This document shows positions 17,973 to 24,866 of a DNA stretch of 32,210 nt, piece by piece. The stretch covers positions 1 through 32,210 of the forward strand of contig JAJDUT010000137.1 in assembly GCA_022826515.1 (NCBI GenBank), in the 5' to 3' direction. The notes under the pieces are model-generated. The model made no database searches and was not told the origin of the DNA. It was given only the letters and a program-made list of their open reading frames with translations. Origin of the DNA: Candidatus Latescibacterota bacterium (GTDB lineage Bacteria > Latescibacterota > UBA2968 > UBA8231). The first letter of the stretch is position 1. The number at the start of each line of letters is the position of its first letter. A program made the translations under genes and the position numbers.

Positions 17973-18860
17973 TCATCCCCAGCTTTCCTGCCGGATCTGC
18001 TTTTTGTCCAATCCGTGCTCCTGTAAGAGCGCGACCATGTTTTCAACGAAGCGCGGCTCGGGGGTCTCGCCTTTGGCTCTAGCTGCCCGGCGCTCGTAGG
18101 GCGTGATGCCTGGGCCGCAGCTATAGGCCATCACCTTGGAGGGGTCGGGCGCGACTTCGCGCAAGAGTTCCCCAGAGATGCGCCCTTGGCGGGCACCGCG
18201 GATGCCGCTTGGGTCCTCGCGAGTGATGCAGTGGATCACGTCGAGTTGGCTGGGATACTGCGCCCGCAACGCCTCGAATTCCTCAAAGTAAATGACATCG
18301 CCGCGCGTCTTGTTGCTAAACAGCAAGGTGTGCCTAAGCGGGTCGCCGCGGTGCAGGCTTTCCTTGATCAGGCTCCTGTTGGGCACGATGCCGCTGCCAG
18401 CGCATACGTGGATAATGTGATCAGTGCGCTCGCAGACATCGGCGGGAAAGGTGTACGCCCCGGTAAAACCGCTGATGACCAGTCGCCGGCCCTCTTGGAT
18501 GTAGTACGTCAGGAGAGGCGACAGCAGCGGCGGGTACGGCGTCTCACCGCTTTCGTAGCGCTCCTCTTTGATGGTGATGGCGAGGTGCTCTTCGTGCGGT
18601 GCCGAGGCCATGGAATAGGCCCGCGGCTTTTCCCGCTGTCCCTTTTGATCTTCTAAATAGGCGGTGAAGTGCTCCAACTCGCCGAACTGATGCGGATCAA
18701 TGGTGCAGAAGTGACCGGCTTCGTATTCGATCGGTTCGTCGCCAGCGGACATAAAGAGCGTAGTGGTGTCTGGGGTGTCGCGGCGCACGTGGACGACCTC
18801 CACCTCCATCTCCCGGACTCTCCGCCTTGGCGTGCGCGTTGTTTGCGCTGAGGTGCTCAT
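17973..18860 (-). CDS. FNR-type FAD/NAD(P)H oxidoreductase
   Basis: A 295-residue ferredoxin-reductase-like flavoprotein. RAYSMASAP at 80-88 is the flavin-binding R-x-Y-S motif. CAGSGIVPNRSLI at 153-165 is the NAD(P)-binding loop. YSCGPG at 246-251 is the C-terminal nicotinamide-side cysteine motif. No 2Fe-2S ferredoxin domain is attached, so it would need a separate electron acceptor. Its ATG lies one base after the TAG of the recoded DUF5069-like gene and has only a weak ribosome binding site, so its translation probably depends on ribosomes reading through that gene's UGA. The reductase might serve an oxygenase, but none is adjacent. The partner is unknown. Confidence 0.87.
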   Translation of the reverse strand: MSTSAQTTRTPRRRVREMEVEVVHVRRDTPDTTTLFMSAGDEPIEYEAGHFCTIDPHQFGELEHFTAYLEDQKGQREKPRAYSMASAPHEEHLAITIKEERYESGETPYPPLLSPLLTYYIQEGRRLVISGFTGAYTFPADVCERTDHIIHVCAGSGIVPNRSLIKESLHRGDPLRHTLLFSNKTRGDVIYFEEFEALRAQYPSQLDVIHCITREDPSGIRGARQGRISGELLREVAPDPSKVMAYSCGPGITPYERRAARAKGETPEPRFVENMVALLQEHGLDKKQIRQESWG

Positions 18861-18861
18861 A

Positions 18862-19128
18862 CTAGTGCTTTCTGGCCAAGTGCGCTTTCATCTTCTCGAT
18901 CAGGGCATCGTCGTCTGCGGACGAAGCTACCATCTCCTCGAATGCTGCGGCTGTTAGCTCCACTTCCTCCAGGAAGTGCTTGTCGGCCGGTCAGGGAAAT
19001 ACGTAGTCGCCGATGCGTTGCTGTTGGTGCGCCCGCGCCTTGTCGGCTATGCGAGCCAGCCAGGGGATATCGCCGATGATCATTCCTCGGGCCCGGGGCT
19101 TGAAGTCGAGAGTATTCCACTCGCTCAT
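18862..19128 (-). CDS. DUF5069-like small protein with in-frame UGA, predicted selenoprotein
   Basis: The ATG at 19128 has GGAGG at ideal spacing and overlaps the preceding stop as ATGA. Translation gives 45 residues ending RIGDYVFP, then TGA (18993-18991). The same frame continues for 42 codons, starting PADKHFLEEVELTAAAFEEM, to TAG at 18864-18862. Both halves read as one DUF5069-like protein. From memory, family members have LARxIDKARA, then GEYxYxCPxDQ, then FLxxxG. The UGA falls at that cysteine, giving Sec46 in an 88-residue protein. A perfect hairpin follows (18961-18978). The TAG lies one base from the reductase ATG, as expected if the full length is translated. Function is unknown. 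A redox role is inferred from the Sec/Cys position and the reductase neighbour. The alternative is a nonsense mutation. Confidence 0.78.
18961..18978 (-). promoter_or_regulatory. Predicted bacterial SECIS hairpin in the DUF5069-like gene
   Basis: On the - strand, 12 bases after the UGA, CACUUCC pairs perfectly with GGAAGUG around the loop UGGA. The loop starts 20 nt after the UGA and has G at its second position. This fits the general bacterial SECIS pattern: a short stem 3' of the UGA inside the coding region, with G among the first two loop bases. Confidence 0.68.
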
Positions 19129-20162
19129 AGGGTTCCTCCGCGTGGTGATAGACAAAACTGCAACCGGCTTCTGAACTCGGCTGCACTTGAGTCTGTACTC
19201 AGGCCCTCGGCCAGCATGGCCGCGCATTGGCGCAGCCGCGCAAGGGGCCTTTTCCAGTGTTGGCGCAGGGCCTGAGCATGCGGCTCGCCATTGAGGGCTG
19301 AGCACAACAGGGCTGCGCTATTTAAAAGAAAAAAGATGCGGTGATAATCGAGTGCCCGCGCACCGTCGCTGCACCCGGACGCCTCGGCATATAAACGCGC
19401 TGCGGACGCGTCCAGCAGCGAGCGCATACGCCCGTCCTGCCGCCCGCTACCCATACTAGTATTATACTGCGTCAAGCGCCTTTCCGTCCAGTCCCAACCA
19501 ATTTTGGCAAATTCGAGAAAGTAGATGCGCGTTCCTTCCGGCTCGACGATTGCGTTGCGCGCGTTGTAATCTACGCTGCCCAGCGCGGCTGGCCGCACCG
19601 CCAGCCAGCCGTGCATGGCATCGAGTAGCGGCTGTATCCCAGCGTCTAAGGGCTGCTGGAGACGGCGGCAGAGCTGTTCGATGCCGGCGTGCGCCCGGAC
19701 TCCCGCTTCGTCCCAGGCGGCGGCGAGGGCTGCGCGATTGGCGCTCGGCACTACCCTCGGTTCTAATTGGTCGGCGCGTTGAGAGAACACGCGCTCAATG
19801 GCACACAGCCCGCGTATGGCCTGTATCGTCGTTGCACGGTCCCCGTCCTGAATGGCGTCGTCGAGGGTGCGGTCGCCGACCCATTGCAAGAAGATGCAGT
19901 GGGCTTCCCGATCGATACCTAGCACGGTCGGCACCGGACAACCCGCTCTGTGCAGTATGCCGAGCACGTCGCGTTCGACTTCCAACAGGTCGTAAGCCGT
20001 GCCCTGCGTCAGCCTGCCGAAGAGTTGATGCTTGACCACGACCTTGCGGCCGTCTGCATCGTCGATCCGCCAGACTCCTTCGGCGAGCGGAGCGATCGCG
20101 CGGACGGCCGGATACCCAGCGCGCACATAGGCTGCGGTCGCCGCGCCGTCGGCGAGGCTCAT
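19125..20162 (-). CDS. Aminoglycoside phosphotransferase (APH)-fold protein
   Basis: A 345-residue protein with a kinase-like fold. It shows an N-terminal lobe with VVVKHQ (K44 as the probable ATP-contacting lysine), EVERDVLGILHRAGCPVP, and FLQWVGDRTLDDAI. The catalytic loop reads SVDYNARNAIV (D198, N203) in place of the usual H-x-D-x-x-x-x-N. The metal-binding DFE/DWE is replaced by LEFAKIGWDWTERRL (E217). The first histidine and the DFG-type aspartate are thus altered, and activity is uncertain. It overlaps the lectin-like gene before it and the recoded gene after it by four bases each (ATGA), so all three are probably co-translated. The substrate is unknown and it is not evidence for antibiotic resistance. 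Confidence 0.75.
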   Translation of the reverse strand: MSLADGAATAAYVRAGYPAVRAIAPLAEGVWRIDDADGRKVVVKHQLFGRLTQGTAYDLLEVERDVLGILHRAGCPVPTVLGIDREAHCIFLQWVGDRTLDDAIQDGDRATTIQAIRGLCAIERVFSQRADQLEPRVVPSANRAALAAAWDEAGVRAHAGIEQLCRRLQQPLDAGIQPLLDAMHGWLAVRPAALGSVDYNARNAIVEPEGTRIYFLEFAKIGWDWTERRLTQYNTSMGSGRQDGRMRSLLDASAARLYAEASGCSDGARALDYHRIFFLLNSAALLCSALNGEPHAQALRQHWKRPLARLRQCAAMLAEGLSTDSSAAEFRSRLQFCLSPRGGTL

Positions 20163-20536
20163 GGTGGGCTAAAGACGATGATTTGGGCGACGATTTTGCC
20201 GGCTTGGTTGTTGAAGCTCGGGTTTTCGTTCATGGCCAAATTCAGGAGGCCGGCGCGGTCGGCGATAAAGTCGCAGCGGCTGCCCACGGCAAAGATCGGC
20301 CCGTCGTCGCCGATGCGGGCTATGAGTGCGCCGACATTGGCCCCCGGCAGTAGGTATTCCGAGTTTGCAGGCAGATTGTACACGCCATCGGCACCACACC
20401 AGGCGATTTGGTTGCGCATGTCCGGCGACCAAGTTTCCTCCGCGTCGATGACGACCCGCTGGCCGCTCTCTAGCCGGATCAAGCTGTCTTGCCATTGCGG
20501 ACTAGGCCGCACCGTACGCATAATTGTTACAGCCAC
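20159..20536 (-). CDS. LecA/PA-IL-like galactose-binding-fold protein
   Basis: A 125-residue single-domain protein. The pattern RVVIDAEETWSPDMRNQ, GALIARIGDDGPIFAVGSRCDFIADRAGLLNLAMNENP and GKIVAQIIVF is that of the PA-IL-like beta-sandwich often found as an attached domain in secreted enzymes. Here it is free-standing with no signal peptide. The start is GTG at 20536, with GAGAAGG about five bases upstream. An internal ATG five codons later is also possible. It is first in the long - strand run and diverges from murD across a 46-base gap. Sugar or calcium binding is inferred from the fold only. Confidence 0.72.
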   Translation of the reverse strand: MAVTIMRTVRPSPQWQDSLIRLESGQRVVIDAEETWSPDMRNQIAWCGADGVYNLPANSEYLLPGANVGALIARIGDDGPIFAVGSRCDFIADRAGLLNLAMNENPSFNNQAGKIVAQIIVFSPP

Positions 20537-20582
20537 AGCACCTTCTCGCTATCTATTAGTTAAAGCGCGTATTGCGAATTCA

Positions 20583-21971
20583 ATGGCGCTAAAGAAATCC
20601 TCCGGCCCCAAAGAGTCAAGCGCGGCTCTGCACCAGCGGCGCATTGCCCTGCTCGGCCTCGGCGTGGAAAACCGCGCGCTGGCCCGCTTTCTCCACGCGC
20701 GCCAGATTCCCTTTGCCGTGTGCGATGTTCGCGACCCGGCCACGCCAGTGGAGGGCGTGCAACAATGGCGCATCGGTGAACGCTATCTAGACGACCTGAC
20801 CGACTTCGACCTGCTGTTCCGCACGCCGGGTTTGCCGACGCTAGACCCGCGCCTGTGTGCGGCGCGCCGTTGCGGCGTCGAAGTGTCGAGCCAGACGCAG
20901 CTCTTTTTGCAGCTATGTCCTGCGCCCGTGCTTGGCATTACCGGCACTAAGGGCAAGGGCACCACGACTGCGCTGTTGCACGCCTTGCTGGCAACCGATT
21001 CGTCGGCACGGGTGTTTAGCGGCGGCAACATCGGCCGACCGCCGCTTGAATTTCTTGACGAATTGCAGCCGACCGATCTGGTCGTCCTAGAGCTGTCTAG
21101 TTTCCAATTGCAAGACCTCGACCAAAGCCCGCATATCGCCGTGGTTCTTTCCGTCACCGAAGACCACCTCGACTATCACGCCGACCGCGCTGAGTACGTC
21201 GCTGCTAAAAAGCCCGTGTGCCGCTACCAAACGCCCGGCGATATTCTCATTGTCAATCGGGATTGTCCTACGGCTCGGACCTTTGCCGACGAGAGTCCAG
21301 CTACTCTTTGGACCTTTAGCACAACTGGTCCGAGCATTCCGGGCGCGTGGGTCGCCGCCGGCCAGTTGTGGGCCTGCTGCTCTGGGACGCAACCGACCGC
21401 CATTTGTCCGGTAGAAGACATTCCTCTGCGGGGATGGCACAATTGGAGCAATGTCGCCGCGGCCGTAGCTGGTGCTTTGGCCTTTGGTGCGCCAGCGACC
21501 TATTTCGCCGCGGCCATTCGCTCCTTTGCGGGCCTTCCCCATCGCCTCGAATACGTCGCCGAGCGCGATGGCGTTACCTATTACAACGACTCCTTGGCCA
21601 CGACCGTTGATGCGACTTGTGCTGCCATCCGCGCCTTTGACGCGCCCGTGCTGCTGATTGCGGGTGGTGCTGCAAAAGGAGCCGACTTCAGCGCTTTGGG
21701 CGCTGCTATTGCCGCTGGCGACGTCCGCGCCGCGTTGCTCATCGGCCAAGAGGCCCCGCGCATTGCCGCCGCTGTACAGCAGGCGGGTGCTGGCGAGATC
21801 GTCCACTGCTGCCGCGACCTAGCGCAAGCCTTGGACACCGCTCGCCACTTAGCGCAACCCGGCGACATGGTGCTGCTTTCGCCTGCCTGCGCCAGCTTCG
21901 ATCAGTTTGCCAGTTACGCCGAGCGCGGCGACCTATTTAAGCGGCTGGTCTGCACAACGAGCGTTGTATGA
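20583..21971 (+). CDS. murD: UDP-N-acetylmuramoyl-L-alanine-D-glutamate ligase
   Basis: About 463 residues. The frame is open far upstream over the - strand genes, but the ATG at 20583 gives a normal MurD N-terminus (RRIALLGLGVENRALARFL). This enzyme adds D-glutamate to UDP-MurNAc-L-Ala in cytoplasmic peptidoglycan precursor synthesis. ITGTKGKGTTT (119-129) is the ATP-binding loop, with G where most Mur ligases have S. DHLDYH, GWHNWSNVAAAV, YYNDSLATTVDA, AGGAAKGADF and LLSPACASFDQFASYAERGDLFKRLV follow in family order. No ribosome binding site is obvious. It is not in a dcw cluster; neighbours are unrelated, so it stands alone. Confidence 0.9.
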   Translation: MALKKSSGPKESSAALHQRRIALLGLGVENRALARFLHARQIPFAVCDVRDPATPVEGVQQWRIGERYLDDLTDFDLLFRTPGLPTLDPRLCAARRCGVEVSSQTQLFLQLCPAPVLGITGTKGKGTTTALLHALLATDSSARVFSGGNIGRPPLEFLDELQPTDLVVLELSSFQLQDLDQSPHIAVVLSVTEDHLDYHADRAEYVAAKKPVCRYQTPGDILIVNRDCPTARTFADESPATLWTFSTTGPSIPGAWVAAGQLWACCSGTQPTAICPVEDIPLRGWHNWSNVAAAVAGALAFGAPATYFAAAIRSFAGLPHRLEYVAERDGVTYYNDSLATTVDATCAAIRAFDAPVLLIAGGAAKGADFSALGAAIAAGDVRAALLIGQEAPRIAAAVQQAGAGEIVHCCRDLAQALDTARHLAQPGDMVLLSPACASFDQFASYAERGDLFKRLVCTTSVV

Positions 21972-22043
21972 GCCGCCCGGTCTTCTTTACTTTGTCTGGA
22001 CGCTATTTGCAAGCCCACTTACCTAGTCCACCAAGAGACGAAA

Positions 22044-22967
22044 ATGTCCATAGCGATGACCCGCGAGCAAGAACGCGACTTTGCCGAGCAGGGCTTTATC
22101 GTCCTCGAACACTTTCTAACGTCTGAGGAACTAGCCCGGCTCTCGGCAGCCGCCGATGAAGTGGTCGCACGCATTCAAAAGGAACAGGGCTTGGCGGCGG
22201 AGACGCATTTCCAAGTGCGCAACGCTCTGGCGCAGCACGACGCCTTTCTCGACTTAGTGGATCATCCGCGGATGCTGCCGCTGGTAGTCGATGCGATCGG
22301 CTGGAATATCCAGATCCGCACCACGCATCTCGACTATCGCCCGCCGTACCCGCGCGACATGCAGCCCGGGGCTGTGGGCAGTGGACGGGGGGCCGATCAG
22401 GAGGTCGGCTATCGCAATGTCGTGTGGCATCCCGACTTGGCCAGTCCCGAGCTTTTTGTCGGGCCTTCGCTCGATGGGCGTTTGCCGTTTATGGAGCTCA
22501 AGGTCTTCTACGCCCTCTTCGACATGACCGAATCCAATTGCGGCAATCTCTGGCTAGTGCCGGGTAGCTACAAGCGATGCCCCCAAGAGCTACGCGACAT
22601 GAAGCATCAGGTGCCGGCGGAACAGACGCTGGAACTGCGGCTGCCGGCTGGCTCGGCCGTGCTGTGGCGCACGGCAACGTGGCATTGCGTTGGTCCCAAT
22701 CAGTCGCAGCGGACGCGCAAGATCATGCACGTGGGCTACCACTATCGCTGGCTGCGCCCGACCGACTACATCCAGCAGGATCCGGCGCTACTGGCGCGCT
22801 GCTCGCCGATTCGCCAGCAGCTTTTGGGTGCCCTGCCCAGCGGCGGAAATCCGCTGGGGAAAGACCCAGATGTTGCGCCGTCGTCCCAGTATTGGCTGAC
22901 CAAAGACACCGCTGACGTGCCGCTGCGCGCTTGGGCCGAAGCGCGGGCGGGCGCGAAAACACCCTAA
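22044..22967 (+). CDS. Phytanoyl-CoA dioxygenase (PhyH) family protein
   Basis: A 307-residue Fe(II)/2-oxoglutarate oxygenase. The iron triad is H129-x-D131 (VVWHPDLA) with H214 (TATWHCVGPN), and R223 (QSQRTRK) is placed to bind 2-oxoglutarate. The N-terminus EQERDFAEQGFIVLEHFLTSEELARL is typical of PhyH proteins. The ATG at 22044 is used, and one five codons later is possible. The family is greatly expanded in several marine phyla, where most members have unknown hydroxylation substrates. The sulfatase begins 16 bases after its stop, so the two are probably one transcript and may act in the same degradation route. Confidence 0.92.
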   Translation: MSIAMTREQERDFAEQGFIVLEHFLTSEELARLSAAADEVVARIQKEQGLAAETHFQVRNALAQHDAFLDLVDHPRMLPLVVDAIGWNIQIRTTHLDYRPPYPRDMQPGAVGSGRGADQEVGYRNVVWHPDLASPELFVGPSLDGRLPFMELKVFYALFDMTESNCGNLWLVPGSYKRCPQELRDMKHQVPAEQTLELRLPAGSAVLWRTATWHCVGPNQSQRTRKIMHVGYHYRWLRPTDYIQQDPALLARCSPIRQQLLGALPSGGNPLGKDPDVAPSSQYWLTKDTADVPLRAWAEARAGAKTP

Positions 22968-22983
22968 CGAATGGAATAAGATT

Positions 22984-24459
22984 ATGAGCGACCGACCCAA
23001 TTTGTTGTTCATCATGCCCGACCAGATGCGCCATGACTTTCTCAGTTGTTACGGTGCCCCCCACATTTCCACGCCCAACATCGACCGCATTGCCGCTGAG
23101 GGCATCCGCTACGATCAAGCCTATAGCTTGCATCCGGTCTGCGTGCCGGCGCGTTGTTCACTGCTGACTGGTCTCAACGCTTGGCGCAATCACGTGCTGA
23201 CCAACGGCAACCACCTGCGACCGGACCACGCTGCGTGCGGCATCCGCACTTGGGCGGAGATGTTGACCGATCACGGCTATCTCACCTCGGCCATTGGCAA
23301 GATGCACTTCTACCCGTGGGAAGCTTCCTTTGGCTTCCAACATCGCATCGCCTGTGAGGACAAGGTGTGGGTCAACATCCAAGACGACTACTGGCACTAT
23401 CTGCAACAGCGCGGCCACCGCAAGTACATGGGCAAAGAGCACGAAGGATACGACGAGCAGCGCGGCGCTTGCGTGTCGCTTTTGCCCTGGGATTGCTATT
23501 GGGATTACTTCGTCGGCGAGGAGGCAGCGCGCTTCATTCGCGAGTACGACGACGAGCGGCCCTTCGCCTGCATGGTGGGTTTCCCCGGCCCGCACGATCC
23601 CTACGATCCCACGCCGGAATTTCTGGCTAAAGTAGATGTCGATAAAATTCCCGATCCCGCCCCCGGCGACCCGATCCACCGCGATGTCCGCGAGGGCATC
23701 CACCCTCGGCCTCGGCCGGGTGCGCCGATCTGGACTCCAGAAACCGAAGGTCCCTACACCGAGGAACAAAAGCGCACGGTGCGCGCCCACTATTCGGCGT
23801 TGATCTTGCAGATAGATCACGAGGTCGGCCAAATCCTCGCGGCCTTGGAGGAAAGCGGCCGTCTCGACAACACCGTCGTCATCTTCGCCTCAGACCACGG
23901 CGACTTGGTTGGGGATCACGGCGTAAACGCCAAGGGCAACTTTTACGAGGGTAGCTGCCACGTGCCCATGCTGGTGCGCCAGCCGGGCGGTGCTACAGGT
24001 GAGGTGCGCGACGATTTGGTTTGCCTCACGGACGTCACCGCCACCCTGCTAGCCGCGTCTGGCCACGGCGTGCCGGAGTACATGGACGCTAGACCGCTGC
24101 CCGGCTTGGGCTTGGCCGGCGATGCGCCGCGCGACATGCTCATCGGCGGCTTGCAATCCGGCTGGATGGCTTACGACGGGCGGCGCAAGCTAGTGAAGTA
24201 CGGCAACGGCGCGGCCGGGCTTTTCGATTTGCAGGAAGATCCCCAAGAAGAGCACAATCTCGCCGACTCCGCAGCGCACGCCGCTGAATACCGGCACTTG
24301 GACGCTGCGCTCTGGCGCGAGGTCATGCGCTCCGTGCAGGCTTCACACTCCTACAATTTAGTAGATGCCTCTGAAAGCGGTCCTCTGTGGGCCGATAAGG
24401 TGTTCGGTGCGGCGGGGTGGGAGCGGGTCTATCCGCACAGTTCAGTTAAGAGGAGATAG
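22984..24459 (+). CDS. Type I sulfatase
   Basis: A 491-residue alkaline-phosphatase-superfamily sulfatase. C53 in HPVCVPARCSLLTG is the C-x-P-x-R site oxidised to formylglycine in active enzymes. D13 in IMPDQMRHD and the FASDHGDLVGDHG segment supply metal ligands, and K287-region basic residues follow the usual layout. There is no signal peptide, so either it is cytoplasmic or export is by another route. The substrate (sulfated glycan, choline sulfate or other) cannot be told from these motifs. It is co-oriented with and close to the PhyH gene. A formylglycine-generating enzyme is not in the window. Confidence 0.93.
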   Translation: MSDRPNLLFIMPDQMRHDFLSCYGAPHISTPNIDRIAAEGIRYDQAYSLHPVCVPARCSLLTGLNAWRNHVLTNGNHLRPDHAACGIRTWAEMLTDHGYLTSAIGKMHFYPWEASFGFQHRIACEDKVWVNIQDDYWHYLQQRGHRKYMGKEHEGYDEQRGACVSLLPWDCYWDYFVGEEAARFIREYDDERPFACMVGFPGPHDPYDPTPEFLAKVDVDKIPDPAPGDPIHRDVREGIHPRPRPGAPIWTPETEGPYTEEQKRTVRAHYSALILQIDHEVGQILAALEESGRLDNTVVIFASDHGDLVGDHGVNAKGNFYEGSCHVPMLVRQPGGATGEVRDDLVCLTDVTATLLAASGHGVPEYMDARPLPGLGLAGDAPRDMLIGGLQSGWMAYDGRRKLVKYGNGAAGLFDLQEDPQEEHNLADSAAHAAEYRHLDAALWREVMRSVQASHSYNLVDASESGPLWADKVFGAAGWERVYPHSSVKRR

Positions 24460-24502
24460 GCGCAGTCGTAGATGGGCATCATGCGCTGAAACCACGGCGC
24501 AT

Positions 24503-24853
24503 CTAATCCAAAGCCGTCGGCAGCAGCGCCTGATTATAACCAACGATCAGGCGCGTGCCGCAGCGGAACGCGGGTGCCCGGAGCTTGCCAGAACGCCCCA
24601 GCAGGAGCTGAAGCAATTCTTCGTCTGGGGGTCGTTGCGCCACCAAGTCGAAGTGGAGGACGCGCTGCCCTTGGGCGACGAATAGTTCGGTCGCGTCTTC
24701 TAGGAGGGCGAGGGCCGCCGTGCCTGCGACCGGTTCTTTGGTCGCGCTCTGCACGATGCCGTCGGCAATGTTGTTTTGCACAAGAAACTCTTGTGTGCGC
24801 TTGCAACTCGTTCAGCCGGGGCGGTGGTAGCGCCATTCTAAGGCGTGGGCCAT
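24503..24853 (-). CDS. ArsC-family selenoprotein with U-x-x-C motif
   Basis: The ATG at 24853 has GAAGGA about nine bases upstream and lies 13 bases after the cysH stop. Translation gives MAHALEWRYHRPG, then TGA (24814-24812), then TSCKRTQEFL and about 90 further residues to the stop at 24503. The whole is a 116-residue ArsC/glutaredoxin-like thioredoxin-fold protein. The TGA sits exactly at the first redox position of C-x-x-C, giving U14-T-S-C17. The later LLLGRSGKLRAPAFRCGTRLIVGYN is typical of the ArsC/Spx-like family. A perfect hairpin follows the TGA. Sec-containing ArsC-family proteins are known. The likely role is thiol-disulfide exchange, perhaps regenerating the adjacent APS reductase, an inference from position. 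Starting instead at the GTG at 24781 would lose the active site. Confidence 0.88.
24779..24795 (-). promoter_or_regulatory. Predicted bacterial SECIS hairpin in the ArsC-family gene
   Basis: On the - strand, 16 bases after the UGA, CACAAGA pairs perfectly with UCUUGUG around the loop GUU. The loop starts 24 nt after the UGA and begins with GU, the most conserved feature of bacterial SECIS loops. It lies inside the coding sequence, as expected for SelB-dependent recoding. Confidence 0.75.
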
Positions 24854-24866
24854 TGCTCAGGTTCCT

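Noticed and set aside
18857..19186. A 109-codon - strand frame beginning MQPSSEAGCSF that spans the recoded gene.
   Set aside because: Its composition is Arg/Pro-rich like an out-of-frame shadow, it has no ribosome binding site, and the recoded frame has a strong site, family similarity and ATGA coupling.
19125..20162. Aminoglycoside resistance gene.
   Set aside because: Only the general fold matches. The catalytic H-x-D and DFE-type motifs are altered, and the gene is embedded in an operon of unrelated function.
19950..20582. An N-terminal extension of MurD in frame back to 19950.
   Set aside because: It lies antisense over the lectin-like and APH-fold genes, is not protein-like, and MurD homology begins just after the ATG at 20583.
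24534..24836. A 100-codon - strand frame from ATG 24836 (MALPPPRLNELQ).
   Set aside because: It is Arg/Pro-rich and unlike any family. The alternative frame with the TGA gives a complete ArsC-family protein and has the ribosome binding site.
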